From an uncultured Bacillus sp. (lineage in GTDB: Bacteria > Bacillota > Bacilli > Bacillales_B > DSM-18226): a DNA stretch of 24,811 nucleotides. This document shows positions 1 to 7,414 of the stretch, piece after piece. The DNA lies in the NCBI RefSeq assembly GCF_946478885.1, contig NZ_CAMLDX010000049.1:1-24811 (forward strand), read 5' to 3'. Positions within the stretch are counted from its first letter, which is position 1, and the number at the start of each line of letters is the position of its first letter. A program made the position numbers and the translations under genes. Below the pieces are notes generated by a model. It saw nothing but the letters and a program-made list of their open reading frames with translations, made no database searches and was not told the origin of the DNA.

Positions 1-93
1 TCACGGCATGTGGAATAGCTTTTTTCTCAATGTTATGTAAAAAATAGACTTTGGACGGTATGTTTATAATGAAAAAGCCGCTTAAATGAACAC

Positions 94-501
94 TTAATGC
101 AAAACCACATTATTATTCTCGCATTTAGTAACAAACGAAATAAAGTCTGCAATTTGTCCGACAAACGGTCGGATTTCAGGAAGAAAATAGTAGGGAACTG
201 CATTATCTAATTGATAAATATTTTCATCTGGAGAATAAAGATAAATCCGTTTATTTAAAGCCATGGCCATTCCTAATTCAATTTGGCTCATCGTGCTTGC
301 CGGAAGAATGACAACGAAGAAGTCGGCGTCCTTAATTCCCTGCTTTGTCTCATCCCCGATGTAGCGAAGCTCTTCAAAGGTAGAGGCTCTTTCATTAACA
401 GTCCAGTCATAGGCATTGATAAATTCATTTTGATTAAATAAAAAGGCTGCTGCCCGAACCAAATCCCGGTTTTCATAACTTGAGGAAATATAAAATTTCA
501 C
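94..501 (-). CDS. Nucleoside 2-deoxyribosyltransferase-like small protein
   Basis: This is a 135-residue soluble protein. It opens with a beta strand and loop (FYISSSYENRD, residues 3-13), has a YDWT motif near residues 31-34, and carries SQIELGMAMALNK around Glu75. That Glu sits where members of the nucleoside deoxyribosyltransferase / deoxynucleoside-monophosphate hydrolase family have their catalytic glutamate. Family members transfer or hydrolyse the N-glycosidic bond of deoxynucleosides, and the fold is close to TIR domains, so an NAD-related role is also possible. I chose the GTG at 501 because CAGGTG (508-513) lies six bases upstream; an upstream GTG at 516 would add five residues but has no ribosome site. 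No partner gene is visible. The family call is from motif resemblance and the substrate is unknown. Confidence 0.55.
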   Translation of the reverse strand: MKFYISSSYENRDLVRAAAFLFNQNEFINAYDWTVNERASTFEELRYIGDETKQGIKDADFFVVILPASTMSQIELGMAMALNKRIYLYSPDENIYQLDNAVPYYFLPEIRPFVGQIADFISFVTKCENNNVVLH

Positions 502-620
502 TGGATTCACCTGCACTTTTTAACAATATTGTAACATCAATATGAGTAGGAGACACTGAAAAATATTCATAGACGAGAAAAACAATTTAATTAAATATAA
601 TATTATTATGTAAATTAAAA

Positions 621-649
621 GAGAGAAAAACCCGCCCTTACAGGCAGGC
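621..649 (-). terminator. Intrinsic terminator of the mreBH-like gene
   Basis: Read on the minus strand, a six-pair GC-rich stem (643-648 with 631-636, one G-T pair) with a six-base loop is followed directly by TTTTTCTCTC. It lies 13 bases past the stop codon of the MreB-type gene. Confidence 0.8.
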
Positions 650-661
650 TTACTATCTTGC

Positions 662-1672
662 TCATGATTTGGCTGTATTTGGCAACCTGTGAACGTATTT
701 AAGTGCTTTTCCTGTACCAATAGCGACTGATTCCAAAGGATTTGGGGCAATCGTAACCGGAACAAATATTTCATTTGTTAGCCATTCCATCATGCCGTTT
801 AACAGGGAAACACCTCCAGTCAGGATGATACCACGATCTACAATATCTCCGCTCAATTCTGCCGGGCAGTCCTCTAAAGTTGCTTTAATCGTATCTAAAA
901 TGGTCAGCAATGATTCTTTTAATGCATCACGTATTTCATAAGAAGAAATGGTAATCGTGTTTGGGAGACCACTCAACAGGTCACGGCCTCGGATAACCAT
1001 CGTCATTTCTTCGTGGTCGATCAATGCATGTCCAATTTCCATTTTAATATTTTCAGCAGTCTGTTCGCCAATCAGCATATTATATCTTTTTTTTACATAT
1101 TGAATAATATCCTCATCAAGCTGATCACCACCGATTTTCAACGAATGGCAAGAAACAATCCCTCCAAACGAGATTATGGCAACCTCTGTTGAACCGCCGC
1201 CAATATCGACAATCACGTTTGCAACAGGTTCATCCACAGGAAGGTCTGCCCCTATAGCAGCTGCAACCGGTTCTTCAATAATATGTACTTTCTTTGCTCC
1301 GGCATTGCGGATGGCATCCTGGATTGCTCTCCGTTCTACGCTTGTTGAGCAAGCAGGAGTACATACAACAATAGTTGGCTTTCTTAAAGCGAAGCCAAAG
1401 ATTTTTATTGTTTTTTGAACAATGTGACGCAGCATTTCAATGGTTAAGTCGTAGTCGGCAATTACTCCATTTTTCAGTGGTTTGACAGCAATCACCCTTT
1501 CAGGGGTTTTGCCAATCATTTCCTTCGCTTCATTTCCAACAGCAATAACTTTCTTTGTGGTGGAGTCCAATACAACAACACTTGCTTCATTAATGGCAAC
1601 ACCTTTTGAATTACTGTAAACTAATGTATTTGAAGTTCCTAAGTCAATTCCTATTTCAGCATTAGACAACAT
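662..1672 (-). CDS. mreBH: Rod-shape determining protein, MreB/MreBH family
   Basis: This is a 336-residue bacterial actin homologue that should polymerise on the inner face of the membrane and guide lateral cell-wall synthesis. The actin-fold nucleotide motifs are in order: phosphate-1 loop [10 protein letters not shown] (residues 7-16), phosphate-2 loop [11 protein letters not shown] (about 155-165) and the adenosine motif [11 protein letters not shown] (about 284-294). Length matches the MreB family (about 335). The ATG at 1672 has GGGTGA six bases upstream. Among the three B. subtilis paralogues (MreB, Mbl, MreBH), the lone position away from mreCD and spoIIID points to MreBH. That paralogue assignment is inferred, while the MreB family call is firm. 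The gene is monocistronic, with its own terminator. Confidence 0.85.
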   Translation of the reverse strand: MLSNAEIGIDLGTSNTLVYSNSKGVAINEASVVVLDSTTKKVIAVGNEAKEMIGKTPERVIAVKPLKNGVIADYDLTIEMLRHIVQKTIKIFGFALRKPTIVVCTPACSTSVERRAIQDAIRNAGAKKVHIIEEPVAAAIGADLPVDEPVANVIVDIGGGSTEVAIISFGGIVSCHSLKIGGDQLDEDIIQYVKKRYNMLIGEQTAENIKMEIGHALIDHEEMTMVIRGRDLLSGLPNTITISSYEIRDALKESLLTILDTIKATLEDCPAELSGDIVDRGIILTGGVSLLNGMMEWLTNEIFVPVTIAPNPLESVAIGTGKALKYVHRLPNTAKS

Positions 1673-2037
1673 TTATTTCACCCAATCTTTTGTATTTATT
1701 AACAGTCGAACAGCATTTTCACTTTAGCATGAAAAACAGCTTGAAAAGCGGAATGTTATTAGAATTTAAATGAACTGTAAACTAACAGGATAGATTTTCC
1801 TGAATTTCATCATCTATTACGAGTTTATTTCTGTTCGATTTCATTCTTTAAAAAGAATTCCAATCCTGTTTGATAAGTGAATAGTAATTCCAAAAATGGT
1901 CATAATGAATAGATGTTTGACTGAAATTGCTCGAAATTATGATATGATAAATACAAGGGAAGTCAAAAAATTAAGCTAATACATGATAGCGGGGGATGAC
2001 TTAACCGAATACTTTGATAAAAGGCAGTTGACAGAAT
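1673..2037. other. Divergent intergenic region, mreBH-like / miaA
   Basis: These 365 bases separate two divergent genes. Apart from the tentative minus-strand promoter listed separately, TTGACT (1917-1922) and TATGAT (1938-1943) could form a plus-strand promoter for miaA, but the 15-base spacer is short. At 1991-2004 a GGGGG is followed by ATG-ACT-TAA, a two-codon reading frame. I see no RNA gene or repeat family here. Confidence 0.4.
1753..1781 (-). promoter_or_regulatory. Possible sigma-A promoter for the mreBH-like gene
   Basis: On the minus strand TTTACA (1776-1781) and TAACAT (1753-1758) are separated by 17 bases, about 80 bases before the ATG at 1672. Both hexamers depart from consensus, so this is tentative. 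No SigI-type promoter was recognised, although B. subtilis mreBH is known to be SigI-dependent. Confidence 0.3.
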
Positions 2038-3000
2038 TTGATAGAAAAACAAAAGCTTGTTGTTTTAATTGGACCAACCGCTGTCGGGAAGACAAAAACA
2101 AGTATTGAGCTAGCAAAATCTTTAAATGGGGAGATTATCAGCGGAGATTCCATGCAGATTTATAAGAAGATGGATATAGGGACAGCAAAAATCACCCCTG
2201 CAGAGATGGAAGGAATTCAGCATTATTTAATCGATATTAAGGAGCCAGACGAACCTTTTTCTGCTGCTGAATTTCAAGAATTAGCCCGTGAAAAAATCTG
2301 CGACATCTCAAGCAGTGGAAAATTGCCGATGATTGTAGGAGGAACGGGTCTATATATCCAATCCGTACTGTATGATTATCATTTTTCAAGTGCTTCTTCG
2401 GATGATTCCTTCAGGAAAGAAATGGAAAAACAAGCGCATCAACTGGGTAATCAGTATCTTCATGAGCAGCTGCTGAAAATAGACCGTGAAAGTGCTGAAC
2501 GAATTCATCCTAACAATATACGACGGGTTATAAGGGCCCTGGAAGTGTATCACTGCACCGGGAGAACTATGACTGAGCTCCAGAATACACAACAGGCAGA
2601 GTCGCGCTATCATACTGCCATTATTGGTTTAACCATGGAACGGGAAAAACTATATCAACGAATCAATGAGCGGGTTGACATGATGATCCAAAATGGATTA
2701 CTACAAGAGGTTGAATATTTGTTTTCTCAAGGCTATAGGAATTGCCAATCGATTCAGGCAATCGGGTATAAGGAATTATATGATTATTTGTATGGAAAGA
2801 CAACACTTGATCAGGCAATAGAAATTTTAAAACAAAACTCACGCCGCTATGCAAAAAGACAGCTCACCTGGTTTCGCAACAAAATGGATGTAAGATGGTT
2901 TGATGTGACAGACGCAGAAGGTGAGCATGTTTTTGAAAAAAAAATCGTGGAAATTTCTTCTTATATTGAAGGAAAGCTCCAAATTAAATCGAATAATTAA
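2038..3000 (+). CDS. miaA: tRNA dimethylallyltransferase
   Basis: MiaA transfers a dimethylallyl group to adenosine 37 of tRNAs that read UNN codons, the first step towards ms2i6A. The 320-residue product has a P-loop GPTAVGKT (residues 12-19), the substrate-contact motif GDSMQIYKKMDIGTAK (Asp37), GGTGLYIQ and the C-terminal RRVIRALEVY and QAIGYKEL segments, all typical of the family; B. subtilis MiaA is 314 residues. The start is TTG at 2038. An in-frame stop at 2029-2031 excludes a longer form, and the ribosome site is weak (AAGG at 2021-2024, 13 bases away). It is followed 30 bases later by hfq, the usual arrangement. Confidence 0.95.
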   Translation: MIEKQKLVVLIGPTAVGKTKTSIELAKSLNGEIISGDSMQIYKKMDIGTAKITPAEMEGIQHYLIDIKEPDEPFSAAEFQELAREKICDISSSGKLPMIVGGTGLYIQSVLYDYHFSSASSDDSFRKEMEKQAHQLGNQYLHEQLLKIDRESAERIHPNNIRRVIRALEVYHCTGRTMTELQNTQQAESRYHTAIIGLTMEREKLYQRINERVDMMIQNGLLQEVEYLFSQGYRNCQSIQAIGYKELYDYLYGKTTLDQAIEILKQNSRRYAKRQLTWFRNKMDVRWFDVTDAEGEHVFEKKIVEISSYIEGKLQIKSNN

Positions 3001-3030
3001 TTATAGAGAAAAAGAGGAGGATCTTAAATC

Positions 3031-3270
3031 ATGAAACAATCCGTAAATATCCAGGATCAGGTATTAAATCAGCTTCGTAAGGATGGAACGAATGTAACAG
3101 TGTTTTTATTAAATGGATTTCAAATAAGAGGACAAATAAAGGGATTTGATAATTTTACCGTTTTATTTGAAACGGAGGGCAAGCAGCAGCTTGTATATAA
3201 ACATGCTATCTCAACTTTTGCGCCACAGCGCAATGTTGAAATTGATTTAGAAGGTACTCCACAAAAATAA
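3031..3270 (+). CDS. hfq: RNA-binding protein Hfq
   Basis: Hfq is a hexameric Sm-like protein that binds A-rich and U-rich RNA and can pair small RNAs with messengers; in Bacillus its physiological role is modest. The 79-residue product has the Sm1 strands ([26 protein letters not shown], split here as residues 21-46) and the Sm2 motif VYKHAISTF near residues 55-63, with the family's YKH signature. The ATG has a strong ribosome site (GAGGAGG) and the gene is 30 bases after miaA with no terminator between, so the two are probably cotranscribed. A terminator follows at once. Confidence 0.96.
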   Translation: MKQSVNIQDQVLNQLRKDGTNVTVFLLNGFQIRGQIKGFDNFTVLFETEGKQQLVYKHAISTFAPQRNVEIDLEGTPQK

Positions 3271-3279
3271 AAGAATGGG

Positions 3280-3312
3280 AAAAAGCATTCTCTTGATGGG
3301 AATGCTTTTTTT
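3280..3312 (+). terminator. Intrinsic terminator after hfq
   Basis: AAAAGCATTC (3281-3290) pairs with GAATGCTTTT (3300-3309) around a nine-base loop. The stem runs into a tract of eight T residues. Confidence 0.9.
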
Positions 3313-3506
3313 ACTGATTCTATTATATATTTTTTTAATGATTAAGCCTTCCTTTGAATACACATAAAATAAGCAAATATTTCTTGGGAAAGCGCAAAAA
3401 ATGACAAAAAATTCGAATGGTTGTGTATATTTGCTGATTTTTTAAGAATAATGGTTGATTTTGTTTATGTTCCATCTGCATTCCTATTCAAACCAATTGG
3501 TTATGT

Positions 3507-3537
3507 TCATGTTCGCTGCGAATAAAATGGATACTGT
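3507..3537 (+). promoter_or_regulatory. Possible sporulation sigma-E-type promoter for spoVK
   Basis: TCATGTT (3507-3513) and GATACTGT (3530-3537) resemble loosely the SigE -35 (CATATT) and -10 (CATACAAT) elements with a 16-base spacer, ending 23 bases before the TTG start. B. subtilis spoVK is a mother-cell gene, which makes this plausible, but the -10 match is poor. Confidence 0.25.
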
Positions 3538-3560
3538 TGTTAGAATGAGAGGTGAAAAGT

Positions 3561-4523
3561 TTGGAACAACCGATGCGAATGAAGAATAATGGACAAATCA
3601 GCATTGTTCTGAACGCTAAGAAGCAGGATCCTCTGCCAAGGGAAGAAAATCCTGCATCCCATTCACCGAAATGGGATGCATTGGAGCATTCTGCTTTGAG
3701 AGAAATCGAAGCTGAACTTGGTGTACTTGTAGGAATGGAAGAAATGAAACGAAAAATTAAGGAGATATACGCCTGGGTATATATCAATAAAAAACGGGAA
3801 GAAATCGGTTTGAAGGCGGGAAAACAGGCACTTCACATGATGTTTAAAGGCAACCCGGGAACAGGAAAAACAACCGTAGCTAGACTTATCGGAAAGCTGT
3901 TTCAACGGATGAATGTTCTCTCAAAGGGACACTTAATTGAAGCCGAAAGGGCGGATCTGGTAGGAGAATATATCGGCCATACAGCCCAGAAGACAAGGGA
4001 TCTGATAAAAAAGGCAATAGGAGGCATTTTATTCATTGATGAAGCCTATTCCCTAGGAAGGGGAGGAGAGAAAGATTTCGGAAAAGAAGCCATTGATACA
4101 CTGGTCAAACATATGGAAGATAAGCAGCATGAGTTTATCTTAATTTTGGCCGGATATTCTCGAGAAATGGATTACTTTCTCACACTAAATCCAGGCTTGC
4201 ACTCACGATTTCCGCTCGTGATTGATTTTTCGGACTATAACATTGACCAATTAATGGAAATTGCTGATCGGATGTTAAAAGACAAAGAATATACGTTAAG
4301 CCATGAGGCAGAAAAAAAACTTCGAGAACATCTGTACTGGATCAAAACTGTATTAAACCCTTCAAGCTTTTCCAATGGAAGGTATATTCGAAATATAATA
4401 GAAAAATCCATCCGGACTCAGGCAATGCGCTTGCTTATGCAGAATCATTATGATCGCCATGAATTAATGACAATCCGAAGTAACGACCTGATGTTGGAAC
4501 AGGACGGAAATTTTCAACGCTAA
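3561..4523 (+). CDS. spoVK: Stage V sporulation protein K (AAA+ ATPase)
   Basis: SpoVK is an AAA+ ATPase of the CbxX/CfqX type needed for spore maturation in the mother cell. The product is 320 residues, close to 322 in B. subtilis, and the central region reads almost identically to that protein. The Walker A motif GNPGTGKT is at residues 97-104 and the Walker B segment GGILFIDEAY at about 154-163, followed by the arginine-bearing NPGLHSRFP. I prefer TTG at 3561 because AGGTG (3550-3554) is six bases upstream; GTG at 3552 would add three residues but overlaps that ribosome site. It stands alone, with a dispersed repeat just after its stop codon in place of a canonical terminator. Confidence 0.95.
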   Translation: MEQPMRMKNNGQISIVLNAKKQDPLPREENPASHSPKWDALEHSALREIEAELGVLVGMEEMKRKIKEIYAWVYINKKREEIGLKAGKQALHMMFKGNPGTGKTTVARLIGKLFQRMNVLSKGHLIEAERADLVGEYIGHTAQKTRDLIKKAIGGILFIDEAYSLGRGGEKDFGKEAIDTLVKHMEDKQHEFILILAGYSREMDYFLTLNPGLHSRFPLVIDFSDYNIDQLMEIADRMLKDKEYTLSHEAEKKLREHLYWIKTVLNPSSFSNGRYIRNIIEKSIRTQAMRLLMQNHYDRHELMTIRSNDLMLEQDGNFQR

Positions 4524-4540
4524 AGATCCATTCTGTGTTT

Positions 4541-4648
4541 GCCTTCCAAAAGCAAAGGTGTCAGGCACCACAACTTCAGTATCTCGTAACAATCTGCGCG
4601 GGATATCGATTAATTGTGACTGCCTAACACCTGATTGGACAGACCCTT
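4541..4648 (-). repeat. Dispersed palindromic element, copy 1 (inverted orientation)
   Basis: The ends are GGTGTCAGGCACCACAA (4557-4573) and TTGTGACTGCCTAACACC (4614-4631), which are inverted copies of each other. The outer flanks also pair loosely (TCCAAAAG on the left, GGACAGACCCTTTA on the right). Read on the minus strand it aligns with the two plus-strand copies at 14.2 and 22.0 kb, including the interior ATATCC, GCAGATT and GATACT. It lies between the convergent genes spoVK and the RsbR-like gene and touches the latter's stop codon. There is no long T tract on either side. Confidence 0.85.
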
Positions 4649-5493
4649 TAATATAAATGAATATCCTGCAGTGCCTGCTGAAGGTCGGATCTTGTTTTGA
4701 TTTCGTTATCGATTTCAATTCCCAACTCAATCATGGTATCTGCGATTTCCGGGCTAATTCCTGTTAAAATAGTAGAGCAACCTAATAATTTAATTCCCTT
4801 GACAATTTTAAATAAATGATTAACGACTGCCGTATCGACAAAGGGCACTCCAGAGATATCAATAACTAGCTGCTGGGCCTTAAATTCGCTTACACGGTTA
4901 AGTGTTTTTTCCCGGATCTTTTTTGCCCGGTACGTATCTACATTTCCTACGATTGGCAGGATACAAACCCTATCTGCGAGCGGAATAATTGGCACGGTTA
5001 ATTCGTCAACTGTCTCCCGATGGCTTTTTAATAGTTCATCTTTATAGGTAACATAATTTGCTGTATAGGACTCAATAAATAAATCAATAATATCATTGAT
5101 TCGTCTTTCTAAATCAAAGAATTTCTCTTCATCCAGAGTATTGTTTGACTCGGAATAAAAGTTCTTTACAGCATTCCAAATAATGCCGCGGCTTGATTGG
5201 AATAGTTCCCATGCCATATGGATGGGATATTCTGTTTTTGCACTGGCAATTCCTCTTCTTTTTGCTTCTTCCAAGATGTTTGCTTCGTTAATTTCGAGAA
5301 TATTTTCGGCGATAAGCCTCATAATTGGATTTCCCTTTTCCTCGAGCTCGGCTAATTCCCCATTCTCCTTTAAAAGCGAAATAATATAGCTTTTATTATT
5401 TTGCAAATATTGTAGCCATTCCTTCGAATAAAACTCCAGAGTCTCGTTCAGAAAACGTTGAATATCCATTTTGATATTTGCTGCATATTGCAT
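4648..5493 (-). CDS. RsbR-like stressosome protein (N-terminal sensor plus STAS domain)
   Basis: This 281-residue protein has an N-terminal helical domain of about 155 residues (non-haem globin-like in RsbR proteins) joined by a linker helix (DELLKSHRETVDELTVP) to a C-terminal STAS domain. In B. subtilis such RsbR paralogues form the stressosome with RsbS and capture the kinase RsbT. The two threonines that RsbT-type kinases phosphorylate are present in the expected motifs, GNVDT (Thr187) and PFVDT (Thr221). I chose the ATG at 5493, with GGGGG (5503-5507) nine bases upstream; it aligns with the internal start in the neighbouring fusion. The frame extends to a TTG at 5541 with an ATG at 5520 as alternatives. 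It is last in the operon. Its STAS domain differs from the neighbour's at about 17 of 107 positions, so the two are a tandem duplication. Confidence 0.85.
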   Translation of the reverse strand: MQYAANIKMDIQRFLNETLEFYSKEWLQYLQNNKSYIISLLKENGELAELEEKGNPIMRLIAENILEINEANILEEAKRRGIASAKTEYPIHMAWELFQSSRGIIWNAVKNFYSESNNTLDEEKFFDLERRINDIIDLFIESYTANYVTYKDELLKSHRETVDELTVPIIPLADRVCILPIVGNVDTYRAKKIREKTLNRVSEFKAQQLVIDISGVPFVDTAVVNHLFKIVKGIKLLGCSTILTGISPEIADTMIELGIEIDNEIKTRSDLQQALQDIHLY

Positions 5494-5551
5494 ATCATAA
5501 TGCCCCCTATACTTTTTCATAATTGCCTTCTGCCTTGACAATCAGTCGCAG

Positions 5552-7414
5552 TTATTCAGAAAAAATGTGAATATCCTGTAAAGCTTGCTGCAGGTTTGAT
5601 TTAGTAACCAATTCATTATCGATTTCAACACCTAATTCTATCATGGTGTCGGCAATTTCAGGTCCAATTCCTGTTAAGATTGTGGAACATCCCAATAGTT
5701 TAATCCCCTTGACAATTTTAAACAAATGACTTACAACAGCTGTATCAACAAATGGAACTCCGGAAATATCAATAATCAATTTTTGTGCTTTTAACTGACT
5801 GATACGAAAAAGGGTCTTTTCCCGAATTTTCTTTGCCCGGAAGGTATCTACATTGCCTACGATAGGAAGAATACATACTTTTGGTGCAATAGGGATAATC
5901 GGGACAGATAACTCATCGACGGTAGCCCGGTGTGCTTTTAATAATTCTTCTTTATAATTAACGTAATACGCTGTATAAGAGTCAATGTATAGATCTATAA
6001 TATTATTCACATTACGCTCCAACGCAAATAATTCCTCTGTTTTCAACGAGTTTTTCGCATTGAAATAAAATTTTTTAATCTCGTTCCATACGATTCCTCG
6101 CGTAGACTGAAATAACTCCCATGCCATATGAATCGGAAATTCCGTCTTGGCACTAGTTACACTTCTGATTTTTGCCAAGTCCATGATTTCCTCAGTCTTT
6201 AATTCGGCAATATTATCAGCGACAATTTGAATTATTGGATTTCCTTTTTCTTCATAGGCTGTATATTCTCCATTTTCTTGAAGTAAGGTAATAAGATGGC
6301 TTTTATTTTTTTTCATATAGTCAAGCCAAATTTCCGTAATCGCATGAATGTGAGTTTTAATATGGTGTGATAATTCTGCTTCTATACTAATGGCCTGTAC
6401 CATTGAATGACCTCCTAAATAGCTTGCTGAATATTTGGGCTTGGAAAATGTCAGGGAAAATGTTGTTCCTTTTCTTTCTTCACTTGTGACGCTGATGGTT
6501 CCGTGATTGCTCTGAATCGCATTAAAGACCTGTGCCAGCCCCATTCCTTTCCCATCTTGTTTTAAGGTGAAGAATGGGGTGCCGAGCAGGCGAAGCTTGT
6601 CCTTTGGTATACCAACACCTGAATCACTGATTTTTATATGAATTCCATGGAATTCTTCAAATTGCTCAATGACAAGAGTACCTCCCTCAGGCATTGCCTC
6701 AATGGCATTTTTAATTAAATTAAACAGCGCCTTCTTGATTTGATCTTTTCTTCCAATGATTACGGCATTTTCATTTTGAAAGTTTTTAACAAGATTGATA
6801 GAATAAAGCTGGTTTTGAAATAACAGAAGAATGGATTCAAGTTCAAAGCAAACATTAAAGCAAGTTTGTTTTTCCTGAATAAATTCCGGCTTTGAAACAC
6901 TCATTAAATCATTTAATATATGAATGGCACGATCTAACTCACTTTGCGCAATTTTTGAGTATTCTTCATTGTAGGTTTGATCCATCAACTGCAGGAATCC
7001 CTTAACAGACGTTAGAGGATTTCGAACCTCATGGGCAATTCCGGCTGCCATTTCACCAACGGATGATAGCAGATGGCTGTTCCAGTTATTCTGCTCATGA
7101 CTACTTTGCAATTGATTTACACTCATAATATAAATGTGGATTTTCTCCAACTTTTGCTCGACAAAGGAACGATGAAAAAGGAAAAAATACGGCTGTGAAT
7201 CGATCGTCGCCATAAAATCATTGCTCTTGCCCATAAAACATTCATGTAATTTCGTTTTGACCTCATTGTTTTTAATCCTATTAAAAAGATAATTGTTTTC
7301 CGTATCATCCGAGAATAATAGTCTCTTTCCTTCGTTATTTGCCTTTAATATCATGCCATCGGGATTGAGCTCAACTAAACCATATAATTGTTCATTTACG
7401 ACTGAAGTTATCAT
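5552..7414 (-). CDS. PAS histidine kinase fused to an RsbR-like STAS protein
   Basis: This 620-residue protein has two complete halves. Numbering from an upstream TTG at 7441, residues 13-110 are PAS-like; HisKA follows with AGIAHEVRNPLTSVKGFLQL (phospho-acceptor His137), then an ATPase domain with N-box NLIKNAIEA (241-249), G1 motif DSGVGI (273-278) and G2 GKGMGLA (297-303). From residue 347 to 629 comes a full RsbR-like protein with its sensor domain and a STAS domain keeping GNVDT (Thr533) and PFVDT (Thr567). The kinase half resembles KinA/KinB-type sporulation phosphorelay kinases and has no membrane segment. I favour the ATG at 7414, which overlaps the upstream RsbT-like gene by 23 bases and implies translational coupling. 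The frame is open across the junction, yet AGGAGG and an ATG lie exactly there (6401-6416). The partner response regulator is not in the window. Confidence 0.85.
   Translation of the reverse strand: MITSVVNEQLYGLVELNPDGMILKANNEGKRLLFSDDTENNYLFNRIKNNEVKTKLHECFMGKSNDFMATIDSQPYFFLFHRSFVEQKLEKIHIYIMSVNQLQSSHEQNNWNSHLLSSVGEMAAGIAHEVRNPLTSVKGFLQLMDQTYNEEYSKIAQSELDRAIHILNDLMSVSKPEFIQEKQTCFNVCFELESILLLFQNQLYSINLVKNFQNENAVIIGRKDQIKKALFNLIKNAIEAMPEGGTLVIEQFEEFHGIHIKISDSGVGIPKDKLRLLGTPFFTLKQDGKGMGLAQVFNAIQSNHGTISVTSEERKGTTFSLTFSKPKYSASYLGGHSMVQAISIEAELSHHIKTHIHAITEIWLDYMKKNKSHLITLLQENGEYTAYEEKGNPIIQIVADNIAELKTEEIMDLAKIRSVTSAKTEFPIHMAWELFQSTRGIVWNEIKKFYFNAKNSLKTEELFALERNVNNIIDLYIDSYTAYYVNYKEELLKAHRATVDELSVPIIPIAPKVCILPIVGNVDTFRAKKIREKTLFRISQLKAQKLIIDISGVPFVDTAVVSHLFKIVKGIKLLGCSTILTGIGPEIADTMIELGVEIDNELVTKSNLQQALQDIHIFSE
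6401..6416 (-). promoter_or_regulatory. Internal ribosome site and ATG at the kinase/RsbR junction
   Basis: On the minus strand AGGAGG (6411-6416) is followed after seven bases by ATG (6401-6403), in frame with the fusion. The predicted product from this start is 283 residues, nearly the same as the free RsbR-like protein next door (281). The codons read Leu-Gly-Gly-His-Ser-Met, so the ribosome site is embedded in the linker. Confidence 0.7.

Noticed and set aside
52..70. TTGGAC and TATAAT near the left edge as a promoter
   Set aside because: The spacer is only seven bases, and there is no plus-strand gene after it.
1176..1418. Plus-strand open frame opposite the mreBH-like gene
   Set aside because: It is antisense to a strongly conserved MreB gene, has no ribosome site, and its composition mirrors the opposite strand. 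The same holds for other long frames opposite miaA, glnA, tkt and desK.
1784..1870. Inverted repeat AACAGGAT / ATCCTGTT upstream of the mreBH-like gene
   Set aside because: Eight bases separated by 71 is weak and likely to be chance in AT-rich sequence.
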